Origin: Ornithinimicrobium flavum
GTDB lineage: Bacteria; Actinomycetota; Actinomycetes; Actinomycetales; Dermatophilaceae
Direction: 5' to 3'
DNA length: 64,000 bases
NCBI RefSeq assembly: GCF_004526345.1
Contig: NZ_CP038213.1
Span: 806,001-870,000, forward strand
Shown here: piece after piece, positions 40,918-50,832 of the stretch
Numbering within the stretch: position 1 is the first letter of the stretch
How the letters are laid out: every line of letters begins with the position of its first letter
Translations under genes and position numbers: made by a program
Notes under the pieces: generated by a model
Databases searched by the model: none
What the model saw: the letters and a program-made list of their open reading frames with translations, nothing else
What the model was told of the DNA's origin: nothing

Positions 40918-42012
40918 ATGGCGCACCAGTGGCGCGGCGTGATCGCCGAGTATGCCGACCGTCTGCCCGCGACGATCACCGGGACGGTCGTGACCCTGCG
41001 GGAGGGAGGGACCCCGCTCATCCCGGCCGAGCATCTGTCCGAGCTGGTCGGCGCGCAGGTGCACGTGAAGTACGAGGGGCTGAACCCCACCGGCTCGTTC
41101 AAGGACCGCGGGATGACCGCGGCCATCTCCGACGCCGCGCGGCTGGGGGCCAAGGCCGTCATCTGCGCCTCGACCGGCAACACCTCGGCGAGCGCCGCGG
41201 CCTACGCCACGAAGGCCGGGATGACCTGCGGTGTCCTCGTCCCGGACGGCAAGATCGCCATGGGCAAACTGTCCCAGGCCATCGCGCACGGCGCCACCCT
41301 CATCCAGGTCGACGGGAACTTCGACGACTGCCTGACGCTGGCGCGCAAGCTGGCCGAGGCCTACCCCGTCGAGCTGGTCAACTCGGTCAACCCGGCGCGG
41401 ATCGAGGGCCAGAAGACCGCCGCCTTCGAGGTCGTCGACGCCCTCGGTGACGCCCCGGACATCCACTGCCTCCCCGTCGGCAACGCGGGCAACATCACCG
41501 CGTACTGGCGCGGCTACACCGAGTACGCCGACCCCTCCGCCCCCGGGGCGCACGGGTCGGCCCCCGCGAGCAGACGCCCGCGGATGTTCGGCTTCCAGGC
41601 CGCCGGCGCGGCCCCGATCGTCCTCGGGCACCCCGTCGACGAGCCGGAGACCATCGCGACCGCGATCCGGATCGGCAACCCCGCCTCGTGGGACCAGGCG
41701 GTCGCGGCGCGCGAGGAGTCCGGCGGGCTGATCGACGCCGTGACCGACGAGGAGATCCTGGCCGCGCACCGGCTGCTGTCCGCCCGCGAGGGCATCTTCG
41801 TGGAGCCCGCCTCGGCCGCGTCGGTGGCGGGTCTGCTCAAGGCGCACGCGGCCGGCCTGGTGCCCGCGGGGTCGACCGTCGTGTGCACCGTCACCGGGCA
41901 CGGCTTGAAGGACCCGCAGTGGGCGCTGAAGAACGCCGACGGTGACGACGTCGAGCCCGTGCGCACCTCCGTCGACGCGGTCAGCGTGGCCGCGGCGCTC
42001 GGGCTGGAGTGA
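40918..42012 (+). CDS. thrC: Threonine synthase
   Basis: PLP enzyme converting O-phosphohomoserine to threonine. Protein of 364 residues, the short class. The N-terminus [16 protein letters not shown] is typical; the PLP lysine is in [15 protein letters not shown], followed by [38 protein letters not shown] and [20 protein letters not shown] lies about 8 bases before the ATG. A GGCATACC 9-mer and a TACCCT hexamer lie just upstream (40872-40881). First gene of thrC-thrB-phzF. Confidence 0.95.
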   Translation: MAHQWRGVIAEYADRLPATITGTVVTLREGGTPLIPAEHLSELVGAQVHVKYEGLNPTGSFKDRGMTAAISDAARLGAKAVICASTGNTSASAAAYATKAGMTCGVLVPDGKIAMGKLSQAIAHGATLIQVDGNFDDCLTLARKLAEAYPVELVNSVNPARIEGQKTAAFEVVDALGDAPDIHCLPVGNAGNITAYWRGYTEYADPSAPGAHGSAPASRRPRMFGFQAAGAAPIVLGHPVDEPETIATAIRIGNPASWDQAVAAREESGGLIDAVTDEEILAAHRLLSAREGIFVEPASAASVAGLLKAHAAGLVPAGSTVVCTVTGHGLKDPQWALKNADGDDVEPVRTSVDAVSVAAALGLE

Positions 42013-42977
42013 TGGCGCGTCCGGGGACGGCCGTCACCGTCACCGTGCCGGCCAGCACGGCCAACCTGGGGTCGGGCTTCGACGCGGTCGGCCTGGCCCT
42101 GGGACTGCTGGACGAGTATGAGGTGCGCGTCCTCGACACGCCGGGTCACCTCGAGGTCGTGCTGGAGGGGGAGGGGGCCGCGGTGGTCCCCGCGGACGAG
42201 AACCACCTCGTGGCAAGGCACCTGCGGGAGGCGCTGAGCGCCGGCGGGACGGCGTGGCTGGACGGCTACGGGCTGCGGCTGGTCTGCCGCAACACCATCC
42301 CCATGTCGGCCGGGCTGGGGTCGTCCGCGAGCGCGATCGTGGCCGGGCTGGGGCTGGGCTTCGCGCTGGTGCGGGGCGGTGAGCTGACCGAGGCCGATCT
42401 CGGGCTCGTGAACACGCTCGCCGGTGTGGCCGAGGGCCACCCGGACAACTCCTCGGCCTCCGTCCACGGCGGCCTCACCATCTCCTGGATGCCGTCCCCG
42501 CAGGTCGTCCGCACCGCCCGCCCGCGCCTGCACCCCGACGTCGTCCCCGTGGTGCTCGTCCCCACGGCCGAGCGGCTGGACACGGCGGTCGCCAGGTCGG
42601 TGCTCGGCCCGCAGGTGGCCCGGACCGACGCCGTGCAGCAGGCCGGACGGGCGGCGCTCCTGCTGCACGCGCTCACGGCCGAGCCGGCCCTGCTGCTCGA
42701 CGCCACCCAGGACCGGCTCCACCAGGAGCAGCGACGGGAGGTCTACCCGGTGACGATGGGCGCGGTCGACACCCTGCGCGCGCTGGGGCACGCCGCGGTG
42801 GTCTCCGGGGCGGGCCCCACGGTGCTCGTGCTCACCACCGGTGACCTGGAGGAGGTCGTGGTGGCCGAGGTGCGCTCCTGGGGCAAGGGGTGGCGGGTGC
42901 TGCGACCGGGGGTGCCGGACGTGGGGCTGCAGGTCGTGCCGGGCGCGGCCGAGGGGACGGACGGGGCAGGCTGGTGA
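42012..42977 (+). CDS. thrB: Homoserine kinase
   Basis: GHMP kinase of 321 residues that makes O-phosphohomoserine for ThrC. Signature parts: VTVPASTANLGSGFDAVGLA, the ATP loop IPMSAGLGSSASAIVAGLGL, EGHPDNSSASVHGGL and, near the C-terminus, VVSGAGPTVLVL. Starts at the last base of the thrC stop codon (TGATG), so the pair is translationally coupled. No homoserine dehydrogenase gene is in the window. Confidence 0.95.
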   Translation: MARPGTAVTVTVPASTANLGSGFDAVGLALGLLDEYEVRVLDTPGHLEVVLEGEGAAVVPADENHLVARHLREALSAGGTAWLDGYGLRLVCRNTIPMSAGLGSSASAIVAGLGLGFALVRGGELTEADLGLVNTLAGVAEGHPDNSSASVHGGLTISWMPSPQVVRTARPRLHPDVVPVVLVPTAERLDTAVARSVLGPQVARTDAVQQAGRAALLLHALTAEPALLLDATQDRLHQEQRREVYPVTMGAVDTLRALGHAAVVSGAGPTVLVLTTGDLEEVVVAEVRSWGKGWRVLRPGVPDVGLQVVPGAAEGTDGAGW

Positions 42978-43843
42978 GACACCGGGCCTTCACCCAGGTC
43001 GACGTCTTCGGCCCGGGGTCCGGGCTGGCCGGCAACCCGCTCGCTGTCGTCCACGACGCCGACGGCCTCGACGAGGCGACGATGGCGGCCTTCGCCCGCT
43101 GGACCAACTTGTCGGAGACGACCTTCCTGCTGCCACCGACCGACCCCCGTGCCGACTACCGGGTGCGGATCTTCACCACGGGCGGTGAGCTGCCCTTCGC
43201 CGGGCACCCGACCCTGGGCACGGCGCACGCGTGGCTCGAGGCGGGCGGCCGGGCACGGCATACCGACCGGGTGGTGCAGGAGTGCGGTGCGGGGCTGGTG
43301 CCCGTGCGCGTGGGCGAGCGGCTCGACTTCGCCGCCCCGCCGCTGGTCCGCTCGGGACCGGTGGACGAGGCCCGTTCCCAGACCGTGCTGGCGGCACTCG
43401 GTCTGGCGGCGGAGGACCTTGTCGGCATGGCCTGGGTGGACAACGGACCGGGCTGGATCGCCGTCGAGCTGCGGTCGGCCGAGGCGGTGCTCGCCGTCGA
43501 GCCGATGGCCGAGCACTTCGGCGGCGGTGGCGGGTCGGCGCTCGGCGGGCTGGCGCTCGGGATCGTGGGCCGCTGGGCGGATCCGGCCGCGGTCGGCAAG
43601 GACGTCGAGGTCCGCGCCTTCTTCCGCGACGGCGCGGCCCTCTTGGAGGACCCCGTCACCGGCAGCCTCAACGCCGGCCTCGGGCAGTGGCTGATCGCCG
43701 CCGGCCGGTTGCCGTCCCGGTATGTCGCGGGCCAGGGCGCCCGGGTGCGTCGAGACGGCCGGGTGCACGTCGAGCAGGACGGACCTGACCTCTGGGTCGG
43801 GGGCCAGGTCACCACGGTCATCCGCGGCGAGGTCCTGCTCTAG
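42974..43843 (+). CDS. PhzF family protein
   Basis: Isomerase-like protein of 289 residues with the two-domain diaminopimelate-epimerase-like fold. FTQVDVFGPGSGLAGNPLAV is the usual start, LSETTFLLPP carries the catalytic Glu-region, GELPFAGHPTLGTAHAWLE is diagnostic, and EDPVTGSLNAGLGQWLI closes domain two. The reaction is unknown for most members. It overlaps thrB by GTGA and is probably in the threonine operon by transcription rather than by chemistry. Confidence 0.92.
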   Translation: MRHRAFTQVDVFGPGSGLAGNPLAVVHDADGLDEATMAAFARWTNLSETTFLLPPTDPRADYRVRIFTTGGELPFAGHPTLGTAHAWLEAGGRARHTDRVVQECGAGLVPVRVGERLDFAAPPLVRSGPVDEARSQTVLAALGLAAEDLVGMAWVDNGPGWIAVELRSAEAVLAVEPMAEHFGGGGGSALGGLALGIVGRWADPAAVGKDVEVRAFFRDGAALLEDPVTGSLNAGLGQWLIAAGRLPSRYVAGQGARVRRDGRVHVEQDGPDLWVGGQVTTVIRGEVLL

Positions 43844-43847
43844 CGAA

Positions 43848-44660
43848 CTACCGCAGACTGCGCGGGTTGATCTGTGACGTCAGCGCGGCTGCGTAGGCAC
43901 GCTGACCGTCCACGGTGGGGTGGAAGTTGTCGGGGTAGATCCACGAGTCGGACGAGTTGACCCCGTGCCCGTCGAACCGCTTCGCCACGTCGACGTACTG
44001 GAAGCCCGCCCCGGTCGCCTCCGCCGCGATGACGGTGTTGAGCAGGTCCGCCGCGTCGTTGAGCATCTGCTGCTCGGTCACCGATGCCCCGAGATAGTCG
44101 CCGTACTCGGGGGAGAACAGCCGCGGGTACCCAGTCACGACCACGTGCGCGTCCGGCGCGGCCGCGTCGACGGCCGTGTAGGCGTCGTCCAGCAGGCCGG
44201 GCAGGGCGTTCGTCACCAGGCCCGTCGAGTAGGCCAAGGCGCCGGCGCACTGCTGGTCCGAACCGTACAGACAAAGCCCGACCGCCTGGCCCCAGGCGAC
44301 GTCGTTGCCGCCGATGGAGATCGTGACGAGGTCGGTGTCCTCGTCCAGCGCACCAAGCTGGGCGTGGACGGAATTGACTTCACCCTCGGGATTGGAGGCG
44401 ACCGCCCCGGAGCAGGCTGCGAAGTCGTCCAGGTCGATCTTCATCCGCCCGTCGAGCACGTACGGGTACGCCAACGGCGACTGGCCACAGGGAGGGGTGA
44501 AGGGTGCCGTGCCGAAGCCCGCCGCATACGAGTCACCGAGGGCGTCGTAGACGACCTCCCTCGGGGCAGCAGCTGCGGGGAGGGCGGTGGCCGCGGCCAT
44601 CGCCACGGCGGAGAGGGTGACGAGGACGGGGCGGGTCCGGCGAGCTGTGCGAGGGTCCAT
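43848..44660 (-). CDS. Secreted SGNH/GDSL-type lipase or esterase
   Basis: Secreted hydrolase of 270 residues. Signal peptide: basic RTARRTR start, hydrophobic core and an AAAAP cleavage region (about 1-32). SGNH blocks: YDALGDSYAAGFG (Ser in block I), ISIGGNDVAWG (block III) and YPDNFHPTVDGQRAYA (block V with Asp and His). Cysteine pairs (PPCGQ, AACSG; LCLYGSDQQC) suit an exported protein. The ATG is 6 bases from TAGCGT. It is convergent with phzF with only 4 bases between stops. Confidence 0.92.
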   Translation of the reverse strand: MDPRTARRTRPVLVTLSAVAMAAATALPAAAAPREVVYDALGDSYAAGFGTAPFTPPCGQSPLAYPYVLDGRMKIDLDDFAACSGAVASNPEGEVNSVHAQLGALDEDTDLVTISIGGNDVAWGQAVGLCLYGSDQQCAGALAYSTGLVTNALPGLLDDAYTAVDAAAPDAHVVVTGYPRLFSPEYGDYLGASVTEQQMLNDAADLLNTVIAAEATGAGFQYVDVAKRFDGHGVNSSDSWIYPDNFHPTVDGQRAYAAALTSQINPRSLR

Positions 44661-44666
44661 GAGCCG

Positions 44667-44672
44667 ACGCTA
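44667..44672 (-). promoter_or_regulatory. -10 element of GDSL lipase gene (leaderless)
   Basis: TAGCGT on the minus strand, 6 bases before the ATG at 44660. Confidence 0.5.
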
Positions 44673-44728
44673 GTCCTGCCGTGGCCCGTCTGTCAGGGAA
44701 ACCGTCAGGTGAGCCGCGCCACGCTAGG

Positions 44729-44734
44729 TAGGCT
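44729..44734 (+). promoter_or_regulatory. -10 element of tRNA-Leu
   Basis: TAGGCT, 9 bases upstream of the tRNA 5' end. Confidence 0.5.
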
Positions 44735-44743
44735 GGCCTGCGC

Positions 44744-44825
44744 GCGCTCGTGGTGGAACTGGTAGACACGCAGGATTTAGGTTCCTGTGCCCTTGGGTGT
44801 GCGGGTTCGAGTCCCGCCGAGCGCA
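44744..44825 (+). tRNA. tRNA-Leu (anticodon TAG)
   Basis: Cloverleaf found by eye. The acceptor stem is GCGCTCG with CGAGCGC, the T-arm reads GCGGGTTCGAGTCCCGC, the anticodon stem CAGGA/TCCTG closes the loop TTTAGGT with anticodon TAG, and a long variable arm (GCCCTTGGGTGTG) marks a class II tRNA. CCA is not encoded. It decodes CUA and other CUN codons. Confidence 0.93.
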
Positions 44826-44845
44826 CCGCGATCCATCCCCCCACC

Positions 44846-44923
44846 CCCGACCTGTGCACCCCGATCCGACTTCTGCACGGGCTATAGGGCGCCCACATGT
44901 CAGATTTCGGTGCACAGGTCGGG
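44846..44923. repeat. Large inverted repeat after tRNA-Leu
   Basis: CCCGACCTGTGCACC (44846-44860) and GGTGCACAGGTCGGG (44909-44923) are perfectly complementary over 15 bp. The 48 bases between them contain further partial pairing and TTCTGCACGGG, a second copy of the GNNTNTGCAC word. It may terminate tRNA-Leu and the opposite peroxiredoxin gene, or be a mobile repeat. Confidence 0.65.
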
Positions 44924-44975
44924 AAGGGGGGCGGGGCGAGCCCGCACGCGGGCCGGGGGCGTCGCCGGTATGGCG

Positions 44976-45452
44976 TCAGCCGGGCAGCTCCACGCCGAGC
45001 TGCTTGGCCAGGGACGCCACGTGGCCCTTGGCCTTGACGTTGTACTTCGCCAGCTCGAGGACACCCTGCTCGTCGACGACGAACGTGGAGCGAATCACGC
45101 CCATGACCTTCTTGCCGTAGTTCATCTTCTCGCCGTACGCGCCGTAGGCGGTGAGCATCTCCTTGTCCGGGTCGGACAGCAGGGGGAAGGGGAGCGACTC
45201 CTGCTCGGCGAAGGCCGCGAGCTTCTCCGGGCCGTCGGGGGAGACGCCGACCACGGCATACCCCTGCTGGGCGAGGACGGCCTCGTTGTCCCGGAAGTCG
45301 CACGCCTGGGTGGTGCAGCCGGGGGTCACGGCCGCGGGGTAGACGTAGATGATGAGCTTGCGCCCGGCGAAGTCCGACAGGCTCACCTGGCGCCCCTGCG
45401 CGTCGGGGAGCGTCCAGGCGGGGGCGGGCTGACCGGGCTCGAGCTTGGGCAT
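44976..45452 (-). CDS. bcp: Thioredoxin-dependent peroxiredoxin (BCP type)
   Basis: Thiol peroxidase of 158 residues that reduces hydroperoxides. The peroxidatic Cys is in PAAVTPGCTTQACDFRD (residue about 46); the second Cys five residues on fits the atypical 2-Cys type. VVGVSPDGPEKLAAF, PFPLLSDPDKEM and STFVVDEQG are family segments. GAAAGG lies 7 bases upstream of the ATG. Encoded divergently to the DUF3618 gene. Confidence 0.94.
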   Translation of the reverse strand: MPKLEPGQPAPAWTLPDAQGRQVSLSDFAGRKLIIYVYPAAVTPGCTTQACDFRDNEAVLAQQGYAVVGVSPDGPEKLAAFAEQESLPFPLLSDPDKEMLTAYGAYGEKMNYGKKVMGVIRSTFVVDEQGVLELAKYNVKAKGHVASLAKQLGVELPG

Positions 45453-45544
45453 GACGGACCTTTCGACGGATCGTGCGGCGGCATTCTGCGTTATCGTCTC
45501 ATCGACGACCAGCCCACCTCCGACGAGCCGAGGAAGATTCCCAC

Positions 45545-45844
45545 ATGGCCGACAAGCAGCCCGCCCGCTCCACCAAGGAGATCGAGGCCGACATCGCCGC
45601 GACCCGCAACCGGCTGGCCCGGACGGTCGACGAGCTGGCCTACCGCGTGAGCCCGGACACCATCAAGGCCAACGCGAAGGCCAAGGTCAACACCCAGGTC
45701 CACTCGCTGGTCGGGCAGGCCAAGGGCAAGGTCGTCGACCCCGCCGGCGAGCCGCGGCTGGACAACATCGCCAGCGCACTCGGCGTCGTCGCCGGCGCCG
45801 CGCTCTCCCTCGGTGTGCTGCGTCGTCTGTTCAACAAGGGCTGA
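45545..45844 (+). CDS. DUF3618 domain-containing protein
   Basis: Small protein of 99 residues. The DUF3618 helix RSTKEIEADIAATRNRLART and VDELAYRVSPDTIKANAKAK are clear; an amphipathic middle and one hydrophobic segment near the C-terminus (ALGVVAGAALSLGVL) suggest membrane association. Function unknown; such proteins are abundant in actinobacteria. The ATG follows GAGGAAG by 8 bases. Forty bases later the CorA gene starts. Confidence 0.85.
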   Translation: MADKQPARSTKEIEADIAATRNRLARTVDELAYRVSPDTIKANAKAKVNTQVHSLVGQAKGKVVDPAGEPRLDNIASALGVVAGAALSLGVLRRLFNKG

Positions 45845-45883
45845 CGTGCCTACCGGCGGGTATGCCGTGCGCTCGCCCGCCGC

Positions 45884-46876
45884 GTGATCGTCGACCAGGC
45901 CGTCTACCGCGGGGGCCGGCGCGAGGAGTGCGGCGACCTGTCCGAGACCCTGGCCACGCTGCGGGCTCCCGGCGCCCCGGACGAGGACTTCCTGTGGGTG
46001 GGTCTGAAGGACCCCGGGCCTGAGGAGTTCGACGTCGTCGTCCGCGAGCTCGATCTGCACCCGCTGGCCGTCGAGGACGCCCGCTCCGGGGACGAGCGCG
46101 CCAAGATCGAGCCCTACGGCGAGAGCGCCGACTCCTTCTTCGCCGTGGTCAAGACCCTCCGCTACCTCGAGGCGACCTCGGACATCGAGACCGGTGAGGT
46201 CGTGGTCATCCTGGCCCCTCACATCGCCGTCACCCTCCGGTGGGGCGAGGTGGCCCCGCTCGCCGGGCTGCGGCAGCGGTTGGAGGAGCACGAGCATTCG
46301 TTGCTGCGCCGGGGGCCGGTCAGCGTCCTGCACGGGGTCCTCGACACGGTGGTCGACACCTACGTCGAGATCGACGACGAGGTGGCCAGGGACCTGACCG
46401 AGATCGAGGCGGACGTCTTCGGCGGGGGCAACCGCACCCACTCCACCACCATCTACCGGCTCAAGCGGGAGGTCCTGGAGTTCCGCCGCGCCGCGGCGCC
46501 GCTCCGCGTCCCCCTGCAGACGCTGGCGGACGACGAGGGACCCGTGCGTGACCCGGAGATGAGGCTGCACTTCCGGGACGTCAGCGACCACCTGCAGGAG
46601 GTGCTCCAGGACGTCGAGAGCTTCGACTCCCTGCTCTCCGACGTCCTGTCCGCCCACCTGTCCCAGATCGGGGTGCAGCAGAACTCCGACATGCGCCGGA
46701 TCTCGGCCTGGGCGGCGATGATCGCGGTGCCTACCCTCATCGCCGGCGTCTACGGCATGAACTTCGACCACATGCCCGAGCTGCACTGGGCCTTCGGCTA
46801 CCCCCTCGCGCTGCTGGTCATGGCGGTGGCGGTGGGCCTCCTGCACCGCTCGTTCCGCCGCTCCGGCTGGCTCTGA
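45884..46876 (+). CDS. corA: CorA family magnesium/cobalt transport protein
   Basis: Pentameric divalent-cation channel subunit of 330 residues. A large cytoplasmic domain (1-265) with long coiled helices ends in two membrane helices (about 275-292 and 303-322) linked by the signature YGMNFDHMPELHW. GTG start. The GGTATGCCG 9-mer lies in the gap before it (45859). Mg2+ is the usual substrate; Co2+ or Ni2+ also possible. Confidence 0.94.
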   Translation: MIVDQAVYRGGRREECGDLSETLATLRAPGAPDEDFLWVGLKDPGPEEFDVVVRELDLHPLAVEDARSGDERAKIEPYGESADSFFAVVKTLRYLEATSDIETGEVVVILAPHIAVTLRWGEVAPLAGLRQRLEEHEHSLLRRGPVSVLHGVLDTVVDTYVEIDDEVARDLTEIEADVFGGGNRTHSTTIYRLKREVLEFRRAAAPLRVPLQTLADDEGPVRDPEMRLHFRDVSDHLQEVLQDVESFDSLLSDVLSAHLSQIGVQQNSDMRRISAWAAMIAVPTLIAGVYGMNFDHMPELHWAFGYPLALLVMAVAVGLLHRSFRRSGWL

Positions 46877-46889
46877 GACACTGGCCGGT

Positions 46890-47783
46890 GTGAGCACCAG
46901 CACCACGGACGGCACTACCACCGCCAACGGCACCGCCTACCGCGTCCAGGGCGCGCCCGGCGGCAGGCCGGTGGTGGCCCTGCACGGCACCCCGGGGTCC
47001 CGCTTCAGCGGCACTCCCGCCAGGGACGCGCTCAACGCGCTGGGCCTGCGGGTGGTCACCCTCGACCGACCCGGGTATGGCGACACCCCGGCCGGTGAGC
47101 CCCGCCCGGCCCGGGAGCTGGCGGCGGACGTGCTGGAGGTGCTCGACCACGTGGGCATCAGCGAGCCGGTGGGTGTCCTCGCCGCCGGCGGCGGCACCCT
47201 GGCCGCGCTCGCGCTCGCCGCGCGGCACCCCGAGCGGGTCGCCGCCCTGACGCTCGTCTGGCCCCAGGCGCCCGGTGCCTCCGACGCGGGCAGCCCCGGG
47301 ATGGACCAGCACGAGTGGGTGCGCGACATGGACGAGCAGCAGCGCATGCTGCACGCCCTGGCCCTGCAGGACCCCGTCTTCCTGCGGGACCAGCTCGAGC
47401 TCGGGCTGGGCCAGGACGCCGGCGCCGACGGCATCGTGCTGGACCTGGCCCAGGCCCAGGAGCCCTGGGGCGTGGACCCCGCGGACGTCAGCTGCGTCGT
47501 CGACGTGTGGTGGGGCACCGACTCCTCGGTGACCCCGGCCGGGCACGCGCGGTGGCTGTCCGAGCGGCTGACCGGGGCCGAGGTGCACCGGCACGAGATG
47601 GACGAGCCGCGGTGGCACGTGCGTCGGCTGGCCGAGGTCTTCGCCACGCTGGGGGAGCGGCTCGGGGTCGAGCCGCTCACGGCCCAGGAGCTGGCGGCCG
47701 TCACGGCCGCGGTCGACACGGACGGGTGCGGCGGCGGACGTATCGGCGGCTGCGCCTGCGGGGCCGGCGGCTGCGGAGGCTGA
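46890..47783 (+). CDS. Alpha/beta hydrolase fold protein lacking the nucleophile, Cys-rich tail
   Basis: Protein of 297 residues with an alpha/beta-hydrolase fold: VVALHGTPGSRFSG (oxyanion loop, about 28-41), LDRPGYGDT (58-66). The nucleophile elbow, usually G-x-S-x-G, reads GVLAAGGGT (95-103), so the Ser is replaced by Ala. A late His (EPRWHVRRL) remains. The last 20 residues are Gly/Cys-rich, with four Cys (DGCGGGRIGGCACGAGGCGG). Either a non-catalytic relative or one using another residue. Starts with GTG after GACACT, 7 bases upstream. A short tandem repeat follows the stop. Confidence 0.8.
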   Translation: MSTSTTDGTTTANGTAYRVQGAPGGRPVVALHGTPGSRFSGTPARDALNALGLRVVTLDRPGYGDTPAGEPRPARELAADVLEVLDHVGISEPVGVLAAGGGTLAALALAARHPERVAALTLVWPQAPGASDAGSPGMDQHEWVRDMDEQQRMLHALALQDPVFLRDQLELGLGQDAGADGIVLDLAQAQEPWGVDPADVSCVVDVWWGTDSSVTPAGHARWLSERLTGAEVHRHEMDEPRWHVRRLAEVFATLGERLGVEPLTAQELAAVTAAVDTDGCGGGRIGGCACGAGGCGG

Positions 47784-47794
47784 GGCGGCCCGCG

Positions 47795-47841
47795 CCGCAG
47801 AGTGGGCACAGTCGGCCGCACCGCAGCGTGGGCACAGTCCC
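47795..47841 (+). repeat. Two copies of a 26-bp-period repeat
   Basis: CCGCAG(A/C)GTGGGCACAGTC starts at 47795 and 47821, directly after the stop of the alpha/beta-hydrolase gene. Confidence 0.8.
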
Positions 47842-47866
47842 ACGGTGACCGGCGAGGACGTCCCCC

Positions 47867-48352
47867 TCAGCCCGGCTGGGCCGGCCCCCGGGGGCTGATG
47901 AGGTCGAGCGCACCGGGACGCAGCTGGTCACGGACCAGCACGACCCGCTCACCGGGCGTCGGCTCCGGCGCGGCCCACACGGTGTCGCCGACGCTGAGGC
48001 CGCCGGTGCTGCTGACGGGCAGCCGCACCTCACCCTCCGGGCCGTCCACCACGACCTGGCGGGCTGCCAGTCGGGTGATCGTCACCCGCACCGGGTCGAC
48101 GTCACGGGCGTGCTGGACCTGGCGCACCCGCCGCCGCTGCCGGAACCCCTCGACGGCGACGAACGTGGTGGCCCACCCCAGGATGAAGAACCAGTCGACG
48201 CGGTCACCCCACAGTCGCATGATCACCCAGGACGCTCCGACGCAGAAGACCCACAGGAAGACGACATACCCCCACTGCGGCCCGGCCTGCTCGCGCAGCA
48301 GACGCCTGACCTGCGTCCGGGTCCGGCCCGTCGCCTGGTGCTGAGCCCCCAC
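47867..48352 (-). CDS. Hypothetical membrane protein, possible NfeD-like tail
   Basis: Unrecognised protein of about 161 residues. Two hydrophobic segments (around 30-46 and 55-72) follow a basic N-terminus (RTRTQVRRLLREQ); the C-terminal half is soluble with a beta-rich pattern (EGEVRLPVSSTGGLSVGDTV) that could be an OB-like domain. Start is uncertain: GTG at 48352 or TTG at 48355. It follows kbl by only a few bases on the same strand, so it belongs to the tdh-kbl unit, without evident link to threonine breakdown. Confidence 0.6.
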   Translation of the reverse strand: MGAQHQATGRTRTQVRRLLREQAGPQWGYVVFLWVFCVGASWVIMRLWGDRVDWFFILGWATTFVAVEGFRQRRRVRQVQHARDVDPVRVTITRLAARQVVVDGPEGEVRLPVSSTGGLSVGDTVWAAPEPTPGERVVLVRDQLRPGALDLISPRGPAQPG

Positions 48353-48358
48353 CAAGCC

Positions 48359-49549
<1,191 letters not shown>

Positions 49550-49559
49550 CCTGCTCTCC

Positions 49560-50612
49560 TCAGCTCCAGTCCATGATGACCTTGCCGACCTCGCCGGAGC
49601 GGGCCGCCTCGAAGGCATCCTCCCACTGCTCGGCGGGGAAGCGGTGCGTGATGACCGAGCGGATGCGGTCGCGCAGCACCTCGGAGGTCTGCAGCATCGC
49701 GGTCATCTTGTACCAGGTCTCGTACATCTCCCGGCCGTAGATGCCCTTGAGCGTGATCATGTGGGTGATGACCTTGCCCCAGTCGATCGCGAACGGCTCG
49801 GAGGGCAGTCCCAGCATGGCGACGCGGGCCCCGTGGGTGCAGTTGTCGATGAGCTCCGACACCGCCCTGGGGTTGCCCGACATCTCCAGGACCACGTCGA
49901 AGCCCTCGGTCATCCCGAGCCGCTCCTGCGCGGAGCTGATGCGCTCCTGCGAGACGTCGATGACCAGGTCGGCCCCCGCTGCCCGGGCCAGCTCCAGCCG
50001 GGGGGCGGAGACGTCGGTGACCACGACGAAGCGTGCCCCCGCGTGGCGCACCACCGCGGCCGCCATCACCCCGATGGGGCCGGCCCCGGTGATGAGCACG
50101 TCCTCGCCCTCGAGCGGGAAGGACAGCGCGGTGTGCACGGCGTTGCCGAGCGGGTCGAAGACGGCGCCGAGGTCGGGGTCGATGAGCTCGGGCTGGACCC
50201 AGACGTTGTCGTGGGGCACGACGACGAAGTCGGCGAAGCAGCCGTCCCGGTTGACGCCGAGGTTGGAGGTGTTGACGCACATGTGCCGGCGGCCGGCCCG
50301 GCAGTTGCGGCAGTGGCCGCACACGACGTGCCCCTCCACCGAGACCCGCTGCCCGACCTGCAGGCCGTAGCGGCCACCCTCCGGCACCCCCGGGCCGAGC
50401 TCGACGATCTCGCCGTAGAACTCGTGGCCCACCACCAGCGGAGGCTTCAGCATCGAGGCCGCCCAGTCGTCCCACGACTCGATGTGCAGGTCGGTGCCGC
50501 ACAGCCCCGCCCGCAGCACCCGGATCTTCACCTCACCCGGCCGGGGCTCCGGCTCCGGCAGGTCCATGAGCTCCAGACCTGGCCCCGCGGTGGGCTTGAC
50601 GAGTGCACGCAT
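49560..50612 (-). CDS. tdh: L-threonine 3-dehydrogenase
   Basis: Zinc- and NAD-dependent dehydrogenase of 350 residues, first step of threonine breakdown. Catalytic zinc site in [12 protein letters not shown] and [16 protein letters not shown], structural zinc Cys in [15 protein letters not shown], Rossmann motif [38 protein letters not shown] and [15 protein letters not shown] are specific for Tdh. The ATG at 50612 is favoured over one 21 bases upstream because it fits the family start [11 protein letters not shown] perfect dyad ATGATG-GCT-CATCAT overlies the promoter. Confidence 0.95.
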   Translation of the reverse strand: MRALVKPTAGPGLELMDLPEPEPRPGEVKIRVLRAGLCGTDLHIESWDDWAASMLKPPLVVGHEFYGEIVELGPGVPEGGRYGLQVGQRVSVEGHVVCGHCRNCRAGRRHMCVNTSNLGVNRDGCFADFVVVPHDNVWVQPELIDPDLGAVFDPLGNAVHTALSFPLEGEDVLITGAGPIGVMAAAVVRHAGARFVVVTDVSAPRLELARAAGADLVIDVSQERISSAQERLGMTEGFDVVLEMSGNPRAVSELIDNCTHGARVAMLGLPSEPFAIDWGKVITHMITLKGIYGREMYETWYKMTAMLQTSEVLRDRIRSVITHRFPAEQWEDAFEAARSGEVGKVIMDWS

Positions 50613-50618
50613 GCGCCC

Positions 50619-50633
50619 ATGATGGCTCATCAT
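50619..50633. promoter_or_regulatory. Operator-like dyad at tdh promoter
   Basis: ATGATGGCTCATCAT is a perfect 6+3+6 dyad. Its proximal half, read on the minus strand as CATCAT, lies 6 bases before the tdh ATG, at the place where other genes here have the -10 hexamer. Confidence 0.45.
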
Positions 50634-50650
50634 CGGCAGCCCCGATCCAT

Positions 50651-50680
50651 TTGGGGCGGCGGCCCGGCCCGGTGTAGAGT
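50651..50680 (+). promoter_or_regulatory. tRNA-Lys promoter
   Basis: TTGGGG (50651-50656) and TAGAGT (50675-50680) are 18 bases apart; the tRNA begins 15 bases later. Confidence 0.6.
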
Positions 50681-50695
50681 TTCTCGCTGTTGCCG

Positions 50696-50768
<73 letters not shown>

Positions 50769-50773
50769 CATCG

Positions 50774-50807
50774 AGAAGGGGCAGGTCCTGGTGGACCTGC
50801 CCCTTCT
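50774..50807 (+). terminator. Hairpin terminator of tRNA-Lys
   Basis: A perfect 15-bp stem, AGAAGGGGCAGGTCC (50774-50788) with GGACCTGCCCCTTCT (50793-50807), closes a TGGT loop 5 bases after the tRNA. No T-tract follows. Confidence 0.85.
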
Positions 50808-50832
50808 GCATACCCGTGTCAGACTCGGGACC

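Noticed and set aside
50774..50807. Perfect 15-bp inverted repeat after tRNA-Lys as an attachment site
   Set aside because: A 4-base loop and position immediately behind the tRNA fit a terminator; no integrase or duplicated tRNA end is seen.
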